This document shows positions 7,969 to 15,354 of a stretch of DNA of 64,000 nt, in pieces. The stretch is from Bosea sp. F3-2 (lineage in GTDB: Bacteria; Pseudomonadota; Alphaproteobacteria; Rhizobiales; Beijerinckiaceae). The notes beneath the pieces were generated by a model, which saw only the letters and a program-made list of their open reading frames with translations, was not told where the DNA came from and did not search any database. Positions within the stretch are counted from its first letter, which is position 1. Each line of letters begins with the position of its first letter. The position numbers and the translations under genes are program-made. The stretch covers positions 5,731,501-5,795,500 of the forward strand of contig NZ_CP042331.1 of the NCBI RefSeq assembly GCF_008253865.1, read 5' to 3'.

Positions 7969-9798
7969 ATGACAGAGACTGCCACGAACCAGCGTTCCGG
8001 TCCGACCACGTTCCAGCGGGTGACGCAAGAGGTCGAAGCGCTCGGCCTGACGCCAGCCGGGCTGCAGGACGCAACCGTCCTCCGGCGACGGCGCCTTCTC
8101 GTTCTCGTGCTGAACCTTGCGACTCTGGCCCTGTTGCTGGCAGGGCTTGCTCAGGTGCTGGGGGTGGGGGGCTGGACCGCTGCGGATGTGGCGGTCTTCG
8201 TCGCTTTCCTTTTCGGGGCACCCTGGACCGTGCTCGGCTTCTGGAACGCGGCAATCGGGCTTTGGCTGCTGCATGGCCGCAAGGATGGTCTTGCCGAGGT
8301 CGCGCCCTTCGCCGCGGCGGGCGAGCGGGCGACGCCGCTTACACTGCGCACTGCCGTGCTGATGACACTGCGAAATGAGGATCCGGCGCGCGCTTTCCGC
8401 CGGCTCAAGGTGGTGAAGGAGAGCCTGGATGCGACAGGAGAAGGCGTCTGGTTCGATTACTTCGTGCTGTCCGATACCAATGATCCGGCGGTTGCCGTTG
8501 CCGAAGAGGCTCTGGCAGCGGCCTGGGCGCAGGAGATCGGCGAGCCGGCGCGCCTGATCTATCGCCGCCGCACCAACAATGCCGGCTTCAAGGCCGGCAA
8601 TCTCCGGGATTTCTGCGAGCGCTGGGGCGAGCGCTACGAGCTGATGCTCCCACTCGATGCCGACAGCGTCATGGCCGGCGAGACGATCCTCGGCATGGCC
8701 CGAATGATGCAGGCACATCCGAAGCTCGGAATCCTGCAGAGTCTCGTGGTCGGTATGCCCAGCCGCTCCGCTTTCGCCCGCATCTTCCAGTTCGGCATGC
8801 GCCACGGCATGCGGCCCTACACGATGGGCTCGGCATGGTGGGGTGGGGATTGCGGGCCGTTCTGGGGACATAACGCACTGGTGCGGATCGCGCCGTTTCG
8901 CGATCATTGTTACCTGCCTATCCTGCCCGGCAAGGCACCTCTGGGCGGGGCGGTGATGAGCCACGATCAGGTCGAGGCGACGCTGATGCGCCGCGCCGGC
9001 TACGAGGTTCGCGTCCTGCCGGTCGAGGGCGGAAGCTGGGAGGAGAATCCGCCGACCATGCTGGAGTTCGCCAAGCGCGACCTGCGCTGGTGCCTCGGCA
9101 ATCTGCAGTATCTCAAGCTGCTCGACCTGCCTGATCTCGAGCGGATGAGCCGGTTTCAGCTCGTCTGGGCGATCCTGATGTTCCTCGGGCTGCCGGCCTG
9201 GACGCTGATGATCGCGCTCCTGCCGCTGAAGGTTCTGGACGACCGGGCGATCGCGGATTATCCCGTAACGCTGGCGGCCGGCCTCTATGTCCTGTTCCTG
9301 GCGATGTATCTTTCGCCCAAGCTCGCGGGTTTCGCCGATATCCTGCTGACGCGTGCCGGGGTGCGCCGCTATGGCGGCGCGGCGCGTTTCTTGGCCTCGG
9401 CCGTGATCGAGGTGCTCTTTGCTTTCCTGCAAGGCGCGGTATCGAGCTTCCGGACCACGCTGTTCATGATCGGGCTCGCCTTCGGGCGGGCCAGGATCGG
9501 CTGGAATGGCCAAGCGCGCGACGCCCATGCGCTGTCCCTTGCCACCGCCTTCGCGGGCTTATGGCCGCATCTGCTGTTCGGGACGTATCTCGTCGCGGCG
9601 CTCGGCCTGCTTGCGCCGGCGGTGCTGATCTGGTCGCTGCCCCTGACGGCGGGCTATCTGCTGGCGATCCCTTTCGCGATGCTGACCGCCTGGCCGGCTG
9701 CCGGCGCCTGGCTCGCCGGCCATGGGCTTTGCGGCATCCCGGAGGATTTCGAGATGCCGCCGGTGCTGGCCGCCATTCGCGACGGGGAAAGCGCATGA
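7969..9798 (+). CDS. opgH: Osmoregulated periplasmic glucan glucosyltransferase OpgH
   Basis: Inner-membrane family-2 glucosyltransferase that polymerises UDP-glucose into the linear beta-1,2-glucan backbone of osmoregulated periplasmic glucans. It has 609 residues. Two N-terminal helices (about residues 45-105) precede the catalytic domain, which carries the D-x-D pair LDADS (D230, D232) and an RDLRWCLGN motif near residue 370 equivalent to the family's QxxRW. Several C-terminal helices follow. E. coli OpgH is longer because of its N-terminal extension. The ATG at 7969 is only 35 bp from the oppositely oriented dehydrogenase start and shows no clear Shine-Dalgarno. It overlaps the FkbM methyltransferase gene by 4 nt. 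Its usual partner opgG is not adjacent but at 46.9 kb. Confidence 0.92.
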   Translation: MTETATNQRSGPTTFQRVTQEVEALGLTPAGLQDATVLRRRRLLVLVLNLATLALLLAGLAQVLGVGGWTAADVAVFVAFLFGAPWTVLGFWNAAIGLWLLHGRKDGLAEVAPFAAAGERATPLTLRTAVLMTLRNEDPARAFRRLKVVKESLDATGEGVWFDYFVLSDTNDPAVAVAEEALAAAWAQEIGEPARLIYRRRTNNAGFKAGNLRDFCERWGERYELMLPLDADSVMAGETILGMARMMQAHPKLGILQSLVVGMPSRSAFARIFQFGMRHGMRPYTMGSAWWGGDCGPFWGHNALVRIAPFRDHCYLPILPGKAPLGGAVMSHDQVEATLMRRAGYEVRVLPVEGGSWEENPPTMLEFAKRDLRWCLGNLQYLKLLDLPDLERMSRFQLVWAILMFLGLPAWTLMIALLPLKVLDDRAIADYPVTLAAGLYVLFLAMYLSPKLAGFADILLTRAGVRRYGGAARFLASAVIEVLFAFLQGAVSSFRTTLFMIGLAFGRARIGWNGQARDAHALSLATAFAGLWPHLLFGTYLVAALGLLAPAVLIWSLPLTAGYLLAIPFAMLTAWPAAGAWLAGHGLCGIPEDFEMPPVLAAIRDGESA

Positions 9799-10553
9799 AC
9801 GCCACCGCCTATCCGAAGGGAACGGTGAAAGCGCTTTCGCGCAGCCTGCGTGTCTATCATGGCGACAAGCAGCGCAACGCGGCGATGGATCGGCTCTACG
9901 GGGCCTTCCTGCAGCCTGGCGATCTCGCCTTCGATATCGGCGCCCATGTCGGCGACCGCATTTCCTCGTTTCGCAGGCTTGGTGCCCGCGTCGTTGCGTT
10001 GGAGCCGCAGCCGGGACCGGCGCGTGTCATTCGCCTGATCCACCGACGCGATCCGTTGGTGACGCTGATTGCGGCGGCTTGCGGCGATCATGAAGGCTCG
10101 ATTGCCCTCAAGATCAACAGCGCGAACCCGACCGTCTCGACGGCGTCGGCCGCTTTCATCGGTGCAGCGGCCGGTGCGCGGGGCTGGGAGGGACAGGTCT
10201 GGGACCACGAGATCACCGTGCCCTGCACCACGCTCGACCGGCTGATCCTGCGCCACGGGTTGCCCAAGCTCCTCAAGATCGACGTCGAAGGCTTCGAGGC
10301 GCATGTGCTGGCGGGGCTGACCAAGGCGGTGCCGGTGATCTCCTTCGAATTCACGACGATCCAGCGCGAGGTTGCCGAGGCCTGCCTCGCCGTGCTGGAG
10401 ACGCTCGGCCCCTATCGCTTCAATGTCGCGATCGGAGAGAGCCAGAGGCTCGAACTCGCCGAGCCCGCAACCGCGGACGCCATGGGCGATTATCTGCGCG
10501 GCTTGCCTCACGCCGCCAATTCGGGCGACGTCTACGCCATCCTGGCACATTGA
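9795..10553 (+). CDS. FkbM-family methyltransferase
   Basis: A 252-residue SAM-dependent O-methyltransferase. The N-terminal motif is LAFDIGAHVGDRI with VVALEPQPG ending the next strand, as typical of FkbM proteins. A second family signature is LLKIDVEGFEAHVL. The start codon lies inside the opgH stop (ATGA overlap), which implies translational coupling. Methyl ethers are a known type of sugar modification in bacterial polysaccharides, so modification of the periplasmic glucan or its precursor is a reasonable hypothesis, but no methylated glucan can be inferred from sequence alone. Confidence 0.85.
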   Translation: MNATAYPKGTVKALSRSLRVYHGDKQRNAAMDRLYGAFLQPGDLAFDIGAHVGDRISSFRRLGARVVALEPQPGPARVIRLIHRRDPLVTLIAAACGDHEGSIALKINSANPTVSTASAAFIGAAAGARGWEGQVWDHEITVPCTTLDRLILRHGLPKLLKIDVEGFEAHVLAGLTKAVPVISFEFTTIQREVAEACLAVLETLGPYRFNVAIGESQRLELAEPATADAMGDYLRGLPHAANSGDVYAILAH

Positions 10554-10804
10554 GGGCCGCCTTTGGAGGCTGTCTCCGTCGAGCCAGGCGAGTGCTGGGC
10601 CGAGAAAAGCAGCGTCTGCATCGATGCCTCCCGGCGCTCGCGGATTGAGGAATCTCTGGCAACCATCTGTCGAGACCAGCGTTGCAGTGCAGATCGGGAG
10701 CTGCTTCGTCGCCGCAGTTTTCGCCGGCATATGAGGCAATGCGGCCAGCCGGCGTTCATCTTGCGTCGCTAAGCTGCCTCGAAAACCACTCGCCAAGGAT
10801 CGCC

Positions 10805-11782
10805 ATGCCCAGCCATCTTCGCCCGCTCGCGGTTTCGGTCGCGCTTCTCGCTTCCCTGACGATTGCGCGAGCTGCCGGCGACGTCGCCGTCGAGGTGAGG
10901 AACGAATCCGAGCCCGTGCTCTGCGCCGAGAAGGACAACGTCACGATCAAGGCGATCTCGCCGGAGGTGCGGCGCTTCCAGATCGAGGCGGCGCATCCGG
11001 CCTACATCGCGGGACTCGTACGCGACAACTGGGATGCCGACTGGGCGAATTGCGACATGAAGGGCGATCCGTCCTTCGCGCCGCCGACCCCGCCGCGCCG
11101 CACCACCTTCTGGGAGACGATCGATTACTGGCTCGTCGGCTACACCTTCCCGACCTTCTGGCGGCCGGCTGACACCACCTTCCGCGTCGGCGACCGGGTA
11201 GAGAAAGGGCTGCATCTCGTCCAGCTCTGGAAGCTCGGCAAGGACAAGTCCTACGAGGTGCTGGTCGTCTATCCGCAGGACGGCTACTGGCGCGCCCGAC
11301 CGCTGCCGCCGGAGCATCTCGGCTTCTCCTCCTACGGTTCTTCCTTCCTGTTCGGGCCGATCGAGCAGGACGGGCGCCCGGTGGTGAACATCAAGGAGAT
11401 CGAGTTCGATCCGAAGACCCTGACCTTCAAGCTGAACTTCAAGGACGGCTCGGCCGGCAGCATCAGGCTCGACAGCGTCGACGAGAACCGGATGGTGCTC
11501 GATGCGGTGCTCGACAAGCCGGTGACCGGGGGCAGGGCCTTCGTGGCGTTACGCTCGATGTACGTCACCGAGTTCAACAACGACGTCGCCCGCATCGCGC
11601 TGCGCGAGCCCGGCGCCAAGGGCTGGCGCGAGGAGGCGCTGATGTCGTACCCGGGCGGCAAGGCGACCGATATCTGGATGGGACGAACCACCCATTCGCG
11701 CCACAACACCTCCTCGCCCGACATGGTTTTCCGGCGTTTCTCGGCCGATCCGAACCCGCCGCCGAAGCCCGAGAAGAAGTGA
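10805..11782 (+). CDS. Exported protein of unknown function
   Basis: A 325-residue protein with a cleavable signal peptide (about residues 1-22, ending ARA). The mature part is rich in beta-strand patterns and aromatic residues, with acidic and basic residues mixed and no transmembrane segment. I see no enzyme motif. Cysteines occur in VLCAEKDN and WANCDMKG and could form a disulfide in the periplasm. The ATG at 10805 (MPSHLRP) is chosen because it starts a proper signal peptide; an open frame extends further upstream without one. It is a single gene following opgH-fkbM by 251 bp, on the same strand, with no clear operon partner. Confidence 0.7.
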   Translation: MPSHLRPLAVSVALLASLTIARAAGDVAVEVRNESEPVLCAEKDNVTIKAISPEVRRFQIEAAHPAYIAGLVRDNWDADWANCDMKGDPSFAPPTPPRRTTFWETIDYWLVGYTFPTFWRPADTTFRVGDRVEKGLHLVQLWKLGKDKSYEVLVVYPQDGYWRARPLPPEHLGFSSYGSSFLFGPIEQDGRPVVNIKEIEFDPKTLTFKLNFKDGSAGSIRLDSVDENRMVLDAVLDKPVTGGRAFVALRSMYVTEFNNDVARIALREPGAKGWREEALMSYPGGKATDIWMGRTTHSRHNTSSPDMVFRRFSADPNPPPKPEKK

Positions 11783-11896
11783 CCGTCGGGTCGGCGGGTC
11801 GGAACGCATTCCCTCCCTGCCGCGTTTGGCCATGACGCGGCGGGCTGAGCGCGCTAGCTTGTCGCGATTGCTATCGCTTAGCCCGCAGAGACCTTC

Positions 11897-12676
11897 ATGC
11901 CGCGTTTTGCCGCCAACCTCTCGATGATGTTCACCGAATGGGATTTCCTCGACCGTTTCAGGGCGGCCGCGGAGGCCGGCTTCGAGGCCGTGGAGTTCCT
12001 GTTCCCCTATGAGCATACCCCGGAGCAGGTCGGGCTCGCGCTGACGGGTAGTGGGCTGGAGCAGGCTCTGTTCAACTTGCCGCCGGGTGATTTCGCCAAG
12101 GGTGAGCGCGGCATCGCGGCACTGGCGGGGCGCGAGGACGAGTTTCGGGCCTCGGTCGACAAGGCGCTGAGCTACGTGCACGAGACCGGCGTCAAGCGCC
12201 TGCACATGATGGCGGGGCTCGCCGATCCCAATGATCCTGTCGCGCAGAAGACCTATCGCGCTTCGCTCGCCTATGCCGCAGACAAGCTCGCCGAGCATGG
12301 CATCGACCTCCTGCTCGAGCCGATCAACGGCAAGGACATGCCGGGGTATTTCCTGAACGATTTCGATCAGGCGGCGACCTATATCCGCGAATCCGGCCGG
12401 CCGAATGTCCGGCTGCAGTTCGACATGTACCATTGCGAGCTGATCCACGGCGACGTCTTGGCACGGCTGAAGGCGCTCTATCCGCTCGTCGGCCATGTCC
12501 AGATCGCCCGCGCCAAGGGCCGCCACGAACCGGACGCCTCGGGGCCGGACTATCCGACGCTCTTCGCCGAGCTCGATGCGCTGGGCTATGACGGCTTCGT
12601 CGGCTGCGAATATCGGCCGGAGCGCGGTACGCTCGAAGGTCTCGGCTGGTTCACACCCTGGCGGAAGCCGCTCTGA
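11897..12676 (+). CDS. Hydroxypyruvate isomerase / 2-oxo-tetronate isomerase family (Hyi/OtnI)
   Basis: A 259-residue TIM-barrel sugar isomerase of the AP-endonuclease-2 superfamily. Typical features are the N-terminal NLSMMFTEWDFLDRF, the metal-ligand glutamates in LLLEPINGKDMPGYF and FVGCEYRP, and the QFDMYHCELIHGD segment holding the Asp/His ligands. Members interconvert hydroxypyruvate and tartronate semialdehyde, or 2-oxo-tetronate in the OtnI branch; sequence alone does not separate these. Its stop overlaps the start of the glucokinase gene by one base (TGATG), so the two are cotranslated. No glyoxylate carboligase or tartronate semialdehyde reductase gene is nearby. Confidence 0.85.
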   Translation: MPRFAANLSMMFTEWDFLDRFRAAAEAGFEAVEFLFPYEHTPEQVGLALTGSGLEQALFNLPPGDFAKGERGIAALAGREDEFRASVDKALSYVHETGVKRLHMMAGLADPNDPVAQKTYRASLAYAADKLAEHGIDLLLEPINGKDMPGYFLNDFDQAATYIRESGRPNVRLQFDMYHCELIHGDVLARLKALYPLVGHVQIARAKGRHEPDASGPDYPTLFAELDALGYDGFVGCEYRPERGTLEGLGWFTPWRKPL

Positions 12677-13680
12677 TGCGCCCGCCGTCGATATCCTATC
12701 CGGTGCTGGTCGCTGATATCGGCGGCACGAACTGCCGGCTGTCGCTGGTTCCCGATCCGGACAGCCCGCATCGGCCGCTCGCGCGGATCGGCACAGGCAG
12801 CTACCCGACGGCGGAGGCCGCATTTTCCGAAGTGCTCGCGGAGGTTTCGGAGAAGCCGCGTTCGGCCGTGCTCGCCGTCGCCGGGCCGCTCGACGGCCGG
12901 CAGGCGCAATTGACGAACGCGGTCTGGAATCTCGACGGGCCGCGGATCGCGGGCGCTCTCGAACTGACGCAGGGCCTTCTGGTCAATGACTTCGAGGCCC
13001 TGGCGGCTTCGCTTGCCGTCCTCGGCCCGGAGGATGTCGTTACGCTGGTCGAGGGCAACCCGGAGTCGGAAGGCGTGCGGCTGGTGCTGGGTCCGGGGAC
13101 CGGCTTCGGGGCGGCGGCGCTGCTGACGCATGGTGAACGCGGCATGCTGATCCCGACTGAAGCCGGCCATATCGGCATCGGCCCGGAGGACCTGACCGAG
13201 CAGCGGATCTGGCCGGCGCTAAGCAACGGCATACCGCGGTTGACGGTCGAGCATCTCCTGAGCGGTGACGGGCTGGTGCGCCTGCACAAGGCCGTGGCGC
13301 GGACGTCCGGCATGCTGGAGGCAGAGATGAGCGCCGCCGATGTCTCCCGCCTCGCCCATGACGGGGACCCGGCGGCGCTGATGGCGGTGGTCTGCTTCTG
13401 GCGGCTGCTGGCACGGGTCGCCGGCGATCTCGCCCTCGTCTTCAAGGCGACCGGCGGCGTCTTCATCGCCGGTGGGATTGCGCCGCACCTGCTGGCGCTC
13501 GCGGACGGGGCCGCGGTCCGCGCGGCCTTTGCCCGCAAGCCGCCGATGGAGGATCTCGCCGGGCGCTTTGCCCTGCACGTCGTCACCACGAAGGACGCGG
13601 CCGAGCAGGGGCTCGCCGCAATAGCCGCCAATCTCCACCGTTTCGGGCTCGACGATCCGAAGCGGCTGTGGTTTGGCTGA
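12676..13680 (+). CDS. glk: Glucokinase (Glk, ROK-unrelated proteobacterial type)
   Basis: ATP-dependent phosphorylation of glucose to glucose-6-phosphate. It has 334 residues, close to E. coli Glk. The phosphate-1 motif is VADIGGTNCRLS at residues 13-24. VAGPLDG, LVNDFEA (catalytic Asp in NDF) and the adenosine-site LGPGTGFG follow, then PTEAGHIGIGP and FIAGGIAPHLL. It is translationally coupled to the hydroxypyruvate isomerase upstream. The stop lies within the next reading frame, so the acyltransferase gene starts shortly after, at about 38 nt. Confidence 0.93.
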   Translation: MRPPSISYPVLVADIGGTNCRLSLVPDPDSPHRPLARIGTGSYPTAEAAFSEVLAEVSEKPRSAVLAVAGPLDGRQAQLTNAVWNLDGPRIAGALELTQGLLVNDFEALAASLAVLGPEDVVTLVEGNPESEGVRLVLGPGTGFGAAALLTHGERGMLIPTEAGHIGIGPEDLTEQRIWPALSNGIPRLTVEHLLSGDGLVRLHKAVARTSGMLEAEMSAADVSRLAHDGDPAALMAVVCFWRLLARVAGDLALVFKATGGVFIAGGIAPHLLALADGAAVRAAFARKPPMEDLAGRFALHVVTTKDAAEQGLAAIAANLHRFGLDDPKRLWFG

Positions 13681-13717
13681 GCGCTCCGCTCATCCGACTG
13701 CTTCCCGACAGGTTCGC

Positions 13718-14788
13718 GTGCAGCCCATCTATTCGATCCAGGTCCTGCGCGCGCTCGCGGCCTTCATGGTCGCGATCCATCACGTGCAGCCGGATGCCGC
13801 CGTGCTGGCGGCGCAGGCAGGCCTGAGCTTCAGCCGCAGCGACCTGCTGCCCTGGATGGCCGGCGTCGACATCTTCTTCGTCGTGTCCGGCTTCATCATG
13901 GTCCACGCCTCGCAGGACCTGTTCGGACGTGCGGGTGCCTGGCGGGAATTCCTGAAGCGCCGGCTGGCGCGCATCGTACCGCTCTACTGGGCGATGACGA
14001 CGCTGTTCCTGCTGGTCGGTCTCGCCGTTCCGGCGGTGCTGAACTCGGGCGTGCCGAATCTGGCGCAGATCCTCGGCTCCTATCTGTTCTGGCCGGTCGT
14101 CTCGACGCAGGGGCTGGTTCAGCCGGTCTATTCGCTGGGCTGGACGCTGAATTACGAGATGCTGTTCTACGCGCTGTTCGCCGCCGGGCTTGCCCTGCCG
14201 AAGCGCTGGACCTTGCCGGCAGTCATTTTGGTCCTGGCCGCGCTGGTCGGGATGGAGAGCCTGAGCGGACCCTTGTCGCTGCCTTTCGCATTCTGGGGGC
14301 AGCCGATCGTTCTCGAATTCGCCGCCGGCATGGGCATTGCCGTGTTGCGGCGCAGGGGGCTTCGCCTGCATGGCGCCCTGCGCGTCGCGGTCGCCATCGG
14401 CGGCGTGGCGGTGCTGATCGCGGCCGCACAACTTCCTGGCACGGATGGTCCATGGAGCAGCGTGTTGTGGCGCGGCGGTGCCGCCGTCCTGTTGATGCTC
14501 GCCGCCGGCTGCGGCCGCGAGGGCATCGTGCCGCCGAAGCCGATCATGGCGCTGGCAGCGGTCGGCGATGCCTCCTATGCGCTCTATCTCGTCCATCCCT
14601 TCGTGATCCGGGGGATGCGCGAGGTCGCGCTGCGGATCGGGCTCCATGCGCCGATGCCCTACATCGTGCTCGCGCTCACCGGTGCCGTGGTAGCGGCGGT
14701 GCTGCTCTATCGTTTCTTCGAGAAGCCGGCGACGCGGCTTGTGCGGCGCTGGCTGGGAAGCAGAGGCGGCCGTCATGCTCGGGCTTGA
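13718..14788 (+). CDS. Acyltransferase family 3 membrane protein
   Basis: A 356-residue integral membrane O-acyltransferase of the acyltransferase-3 / OafA family, which transfers acetyl or other acyl groups to cell-surface carbohydrates. It starts with IQVLRALAAFMVAIHH, which carries the family's RxxAx and His signature. FFVVSGFIM and the RRLARIVPLYW block follow, and about ten hydrophobic helices. GTG at 13718 (giving VQPIYSIQ) is chosen as start because it brings the first helix to the N-terminus; an earlier TTG at 13673 is possible. The last codons, including the stop, lie inside palindromic repeat B1, so the C-terminal GGRHARA is repeat-derived. Glycan O-acylation could concern the periplasmic glucans or another polysaccharide. 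Confidence 0.85.
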   Translation: MQPIYSIQVLRALAAFMVAIHHVQPDAAVLAAQAGLSFSRSDLLPWMAGVDIFFVVSGFIMVHASQDLFGRAGAWREFLKRRLARIVPLYWAMTTLFLLVGLAVPAVLNSGVPNLAQILGSYLFWPVVSTQGLVQPVYSLGWTLNYEMLFYALFAAGLALPKRWTLPAVILVLAALVGMESLSGPLSLPFAFWGQPIVLEFAAGMGIAVLRRRGLRLHGALRVAVAIGGVAVLIAAAQLPGTDGPWSSVLWRGGAAVLLMLAAGCGREGIVPPKPIMALAAVGDASYALYLVHPFVIRGMREVALRIGLHAPMPYIVLALTGAVVAAVLLYRFFEKPATRLVRRWLGSRGGRHARA

Positions 14789-14876
14789 CCCGAGCATCTC
14801 CGGCAGGAAGAGGCTCCGGAGCCGCTCTGTCATGAGATTCTCGGGTCTGCGCTTCGCTTCGCCCGAGAATGACGGC
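14769..14876. repeat. Repeat family B, copy B1
   Basis: Palindromic repeat with outer arms GCCGTCATGCTCGGG and CCCGAGAATGACGGC (one mismatch) and an internal CTCGGG-CTTGA-CCCGAG hairpin. It occupies the whole gap between two convergent genes and overlaps the 3' end of the acyltransferase gene. A second good copy is at 17169 and a decayed one at 33481. Confidence 0.85.
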
Positions 14877-14881
14877 GGCAC

Positions 14882-15235
14882 TCAGTTCAGCTTCATGCCC
14901 TTGAGCGACTGGCCGACCACGCCGCCATCCTTGCGCCGCTGCGGCCGCTTGGACTTGATCGTGTCGACATGCTCGGGCTGGGGGTAATAGCCGCGCTCCA
15001 TGATCTCGAGCGAATACTCTTCATAGGTCAGGCCGAGGGCCGAGGCCTTCTCCTCGCGTCGTAGCGCGATCTCGCGCGGCTTCTTCCAGGCTTTGCGATG
15101 GGCGAAGCGCCAGTCGAAATAGCGCCCGATCGTGCCTGAGCCGGTGGCGGAGCGGCGCTTGCGTTCCTTCAACGGCGGGCCGCCATTATGGCCGATCCCG
15201 ATCGGGCGTTCGCTGGGCATGGCTCTCGGACTCAT
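14882..15235 (-). CDS. Small conserved basic protein with IGHNGGP motif
   Basis: A 117-residue, strongly basic, probably soluble protein without a signal peptide. The N-terminus contains GIGHNGGPPL, a motif I recognise from several unrelated alphaproteobacterial proteins of unknown role. This is followed by lysine/arginine-rich segments (KERKRRS, RRKDGG) and a YEEYSLEIMERGYYP stretch. The ATG at 15235 has a GGAG sequence 7 nt upstream; an internal ATG at 15220 is less well placed. It is divergent from the ABC-F gene with about 120 bp between starts. Its charge suggests nucleic-acid or ribosome binding, but that is a guess. Confidence 0.7.
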   Translation of the reverse strand: MSPRAMPSERPIGIGHNGGPPLKERKRRSATGSGTIGRYFDWRFAHRKAWKKPREIALRREEKASALGLTYEEYSLEIMERGYYPQPEHVDTIKSKRPQRRKDGGVVGQSLKGMKLN

Positions 15236-15354
15236 GGGCTGCTCCGCCTCACGATAGGGGGCGGAATGGCTCTGGCAAGGGCCGTGCCATCGCCTGTAGG
15301 GCGTGACAGGGCGGCGGCGGCAGTCTATCCCGCAGGCCGGAAACAGGACGGATC

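Noticed and set aside
11816..11845. Terminator after the exported protein at 10805
   Set aside because: A stem CCTGCCGCG / CGCGGCGGG exists with a long 11-nt loop, but no T tract follows, so I did not list it.
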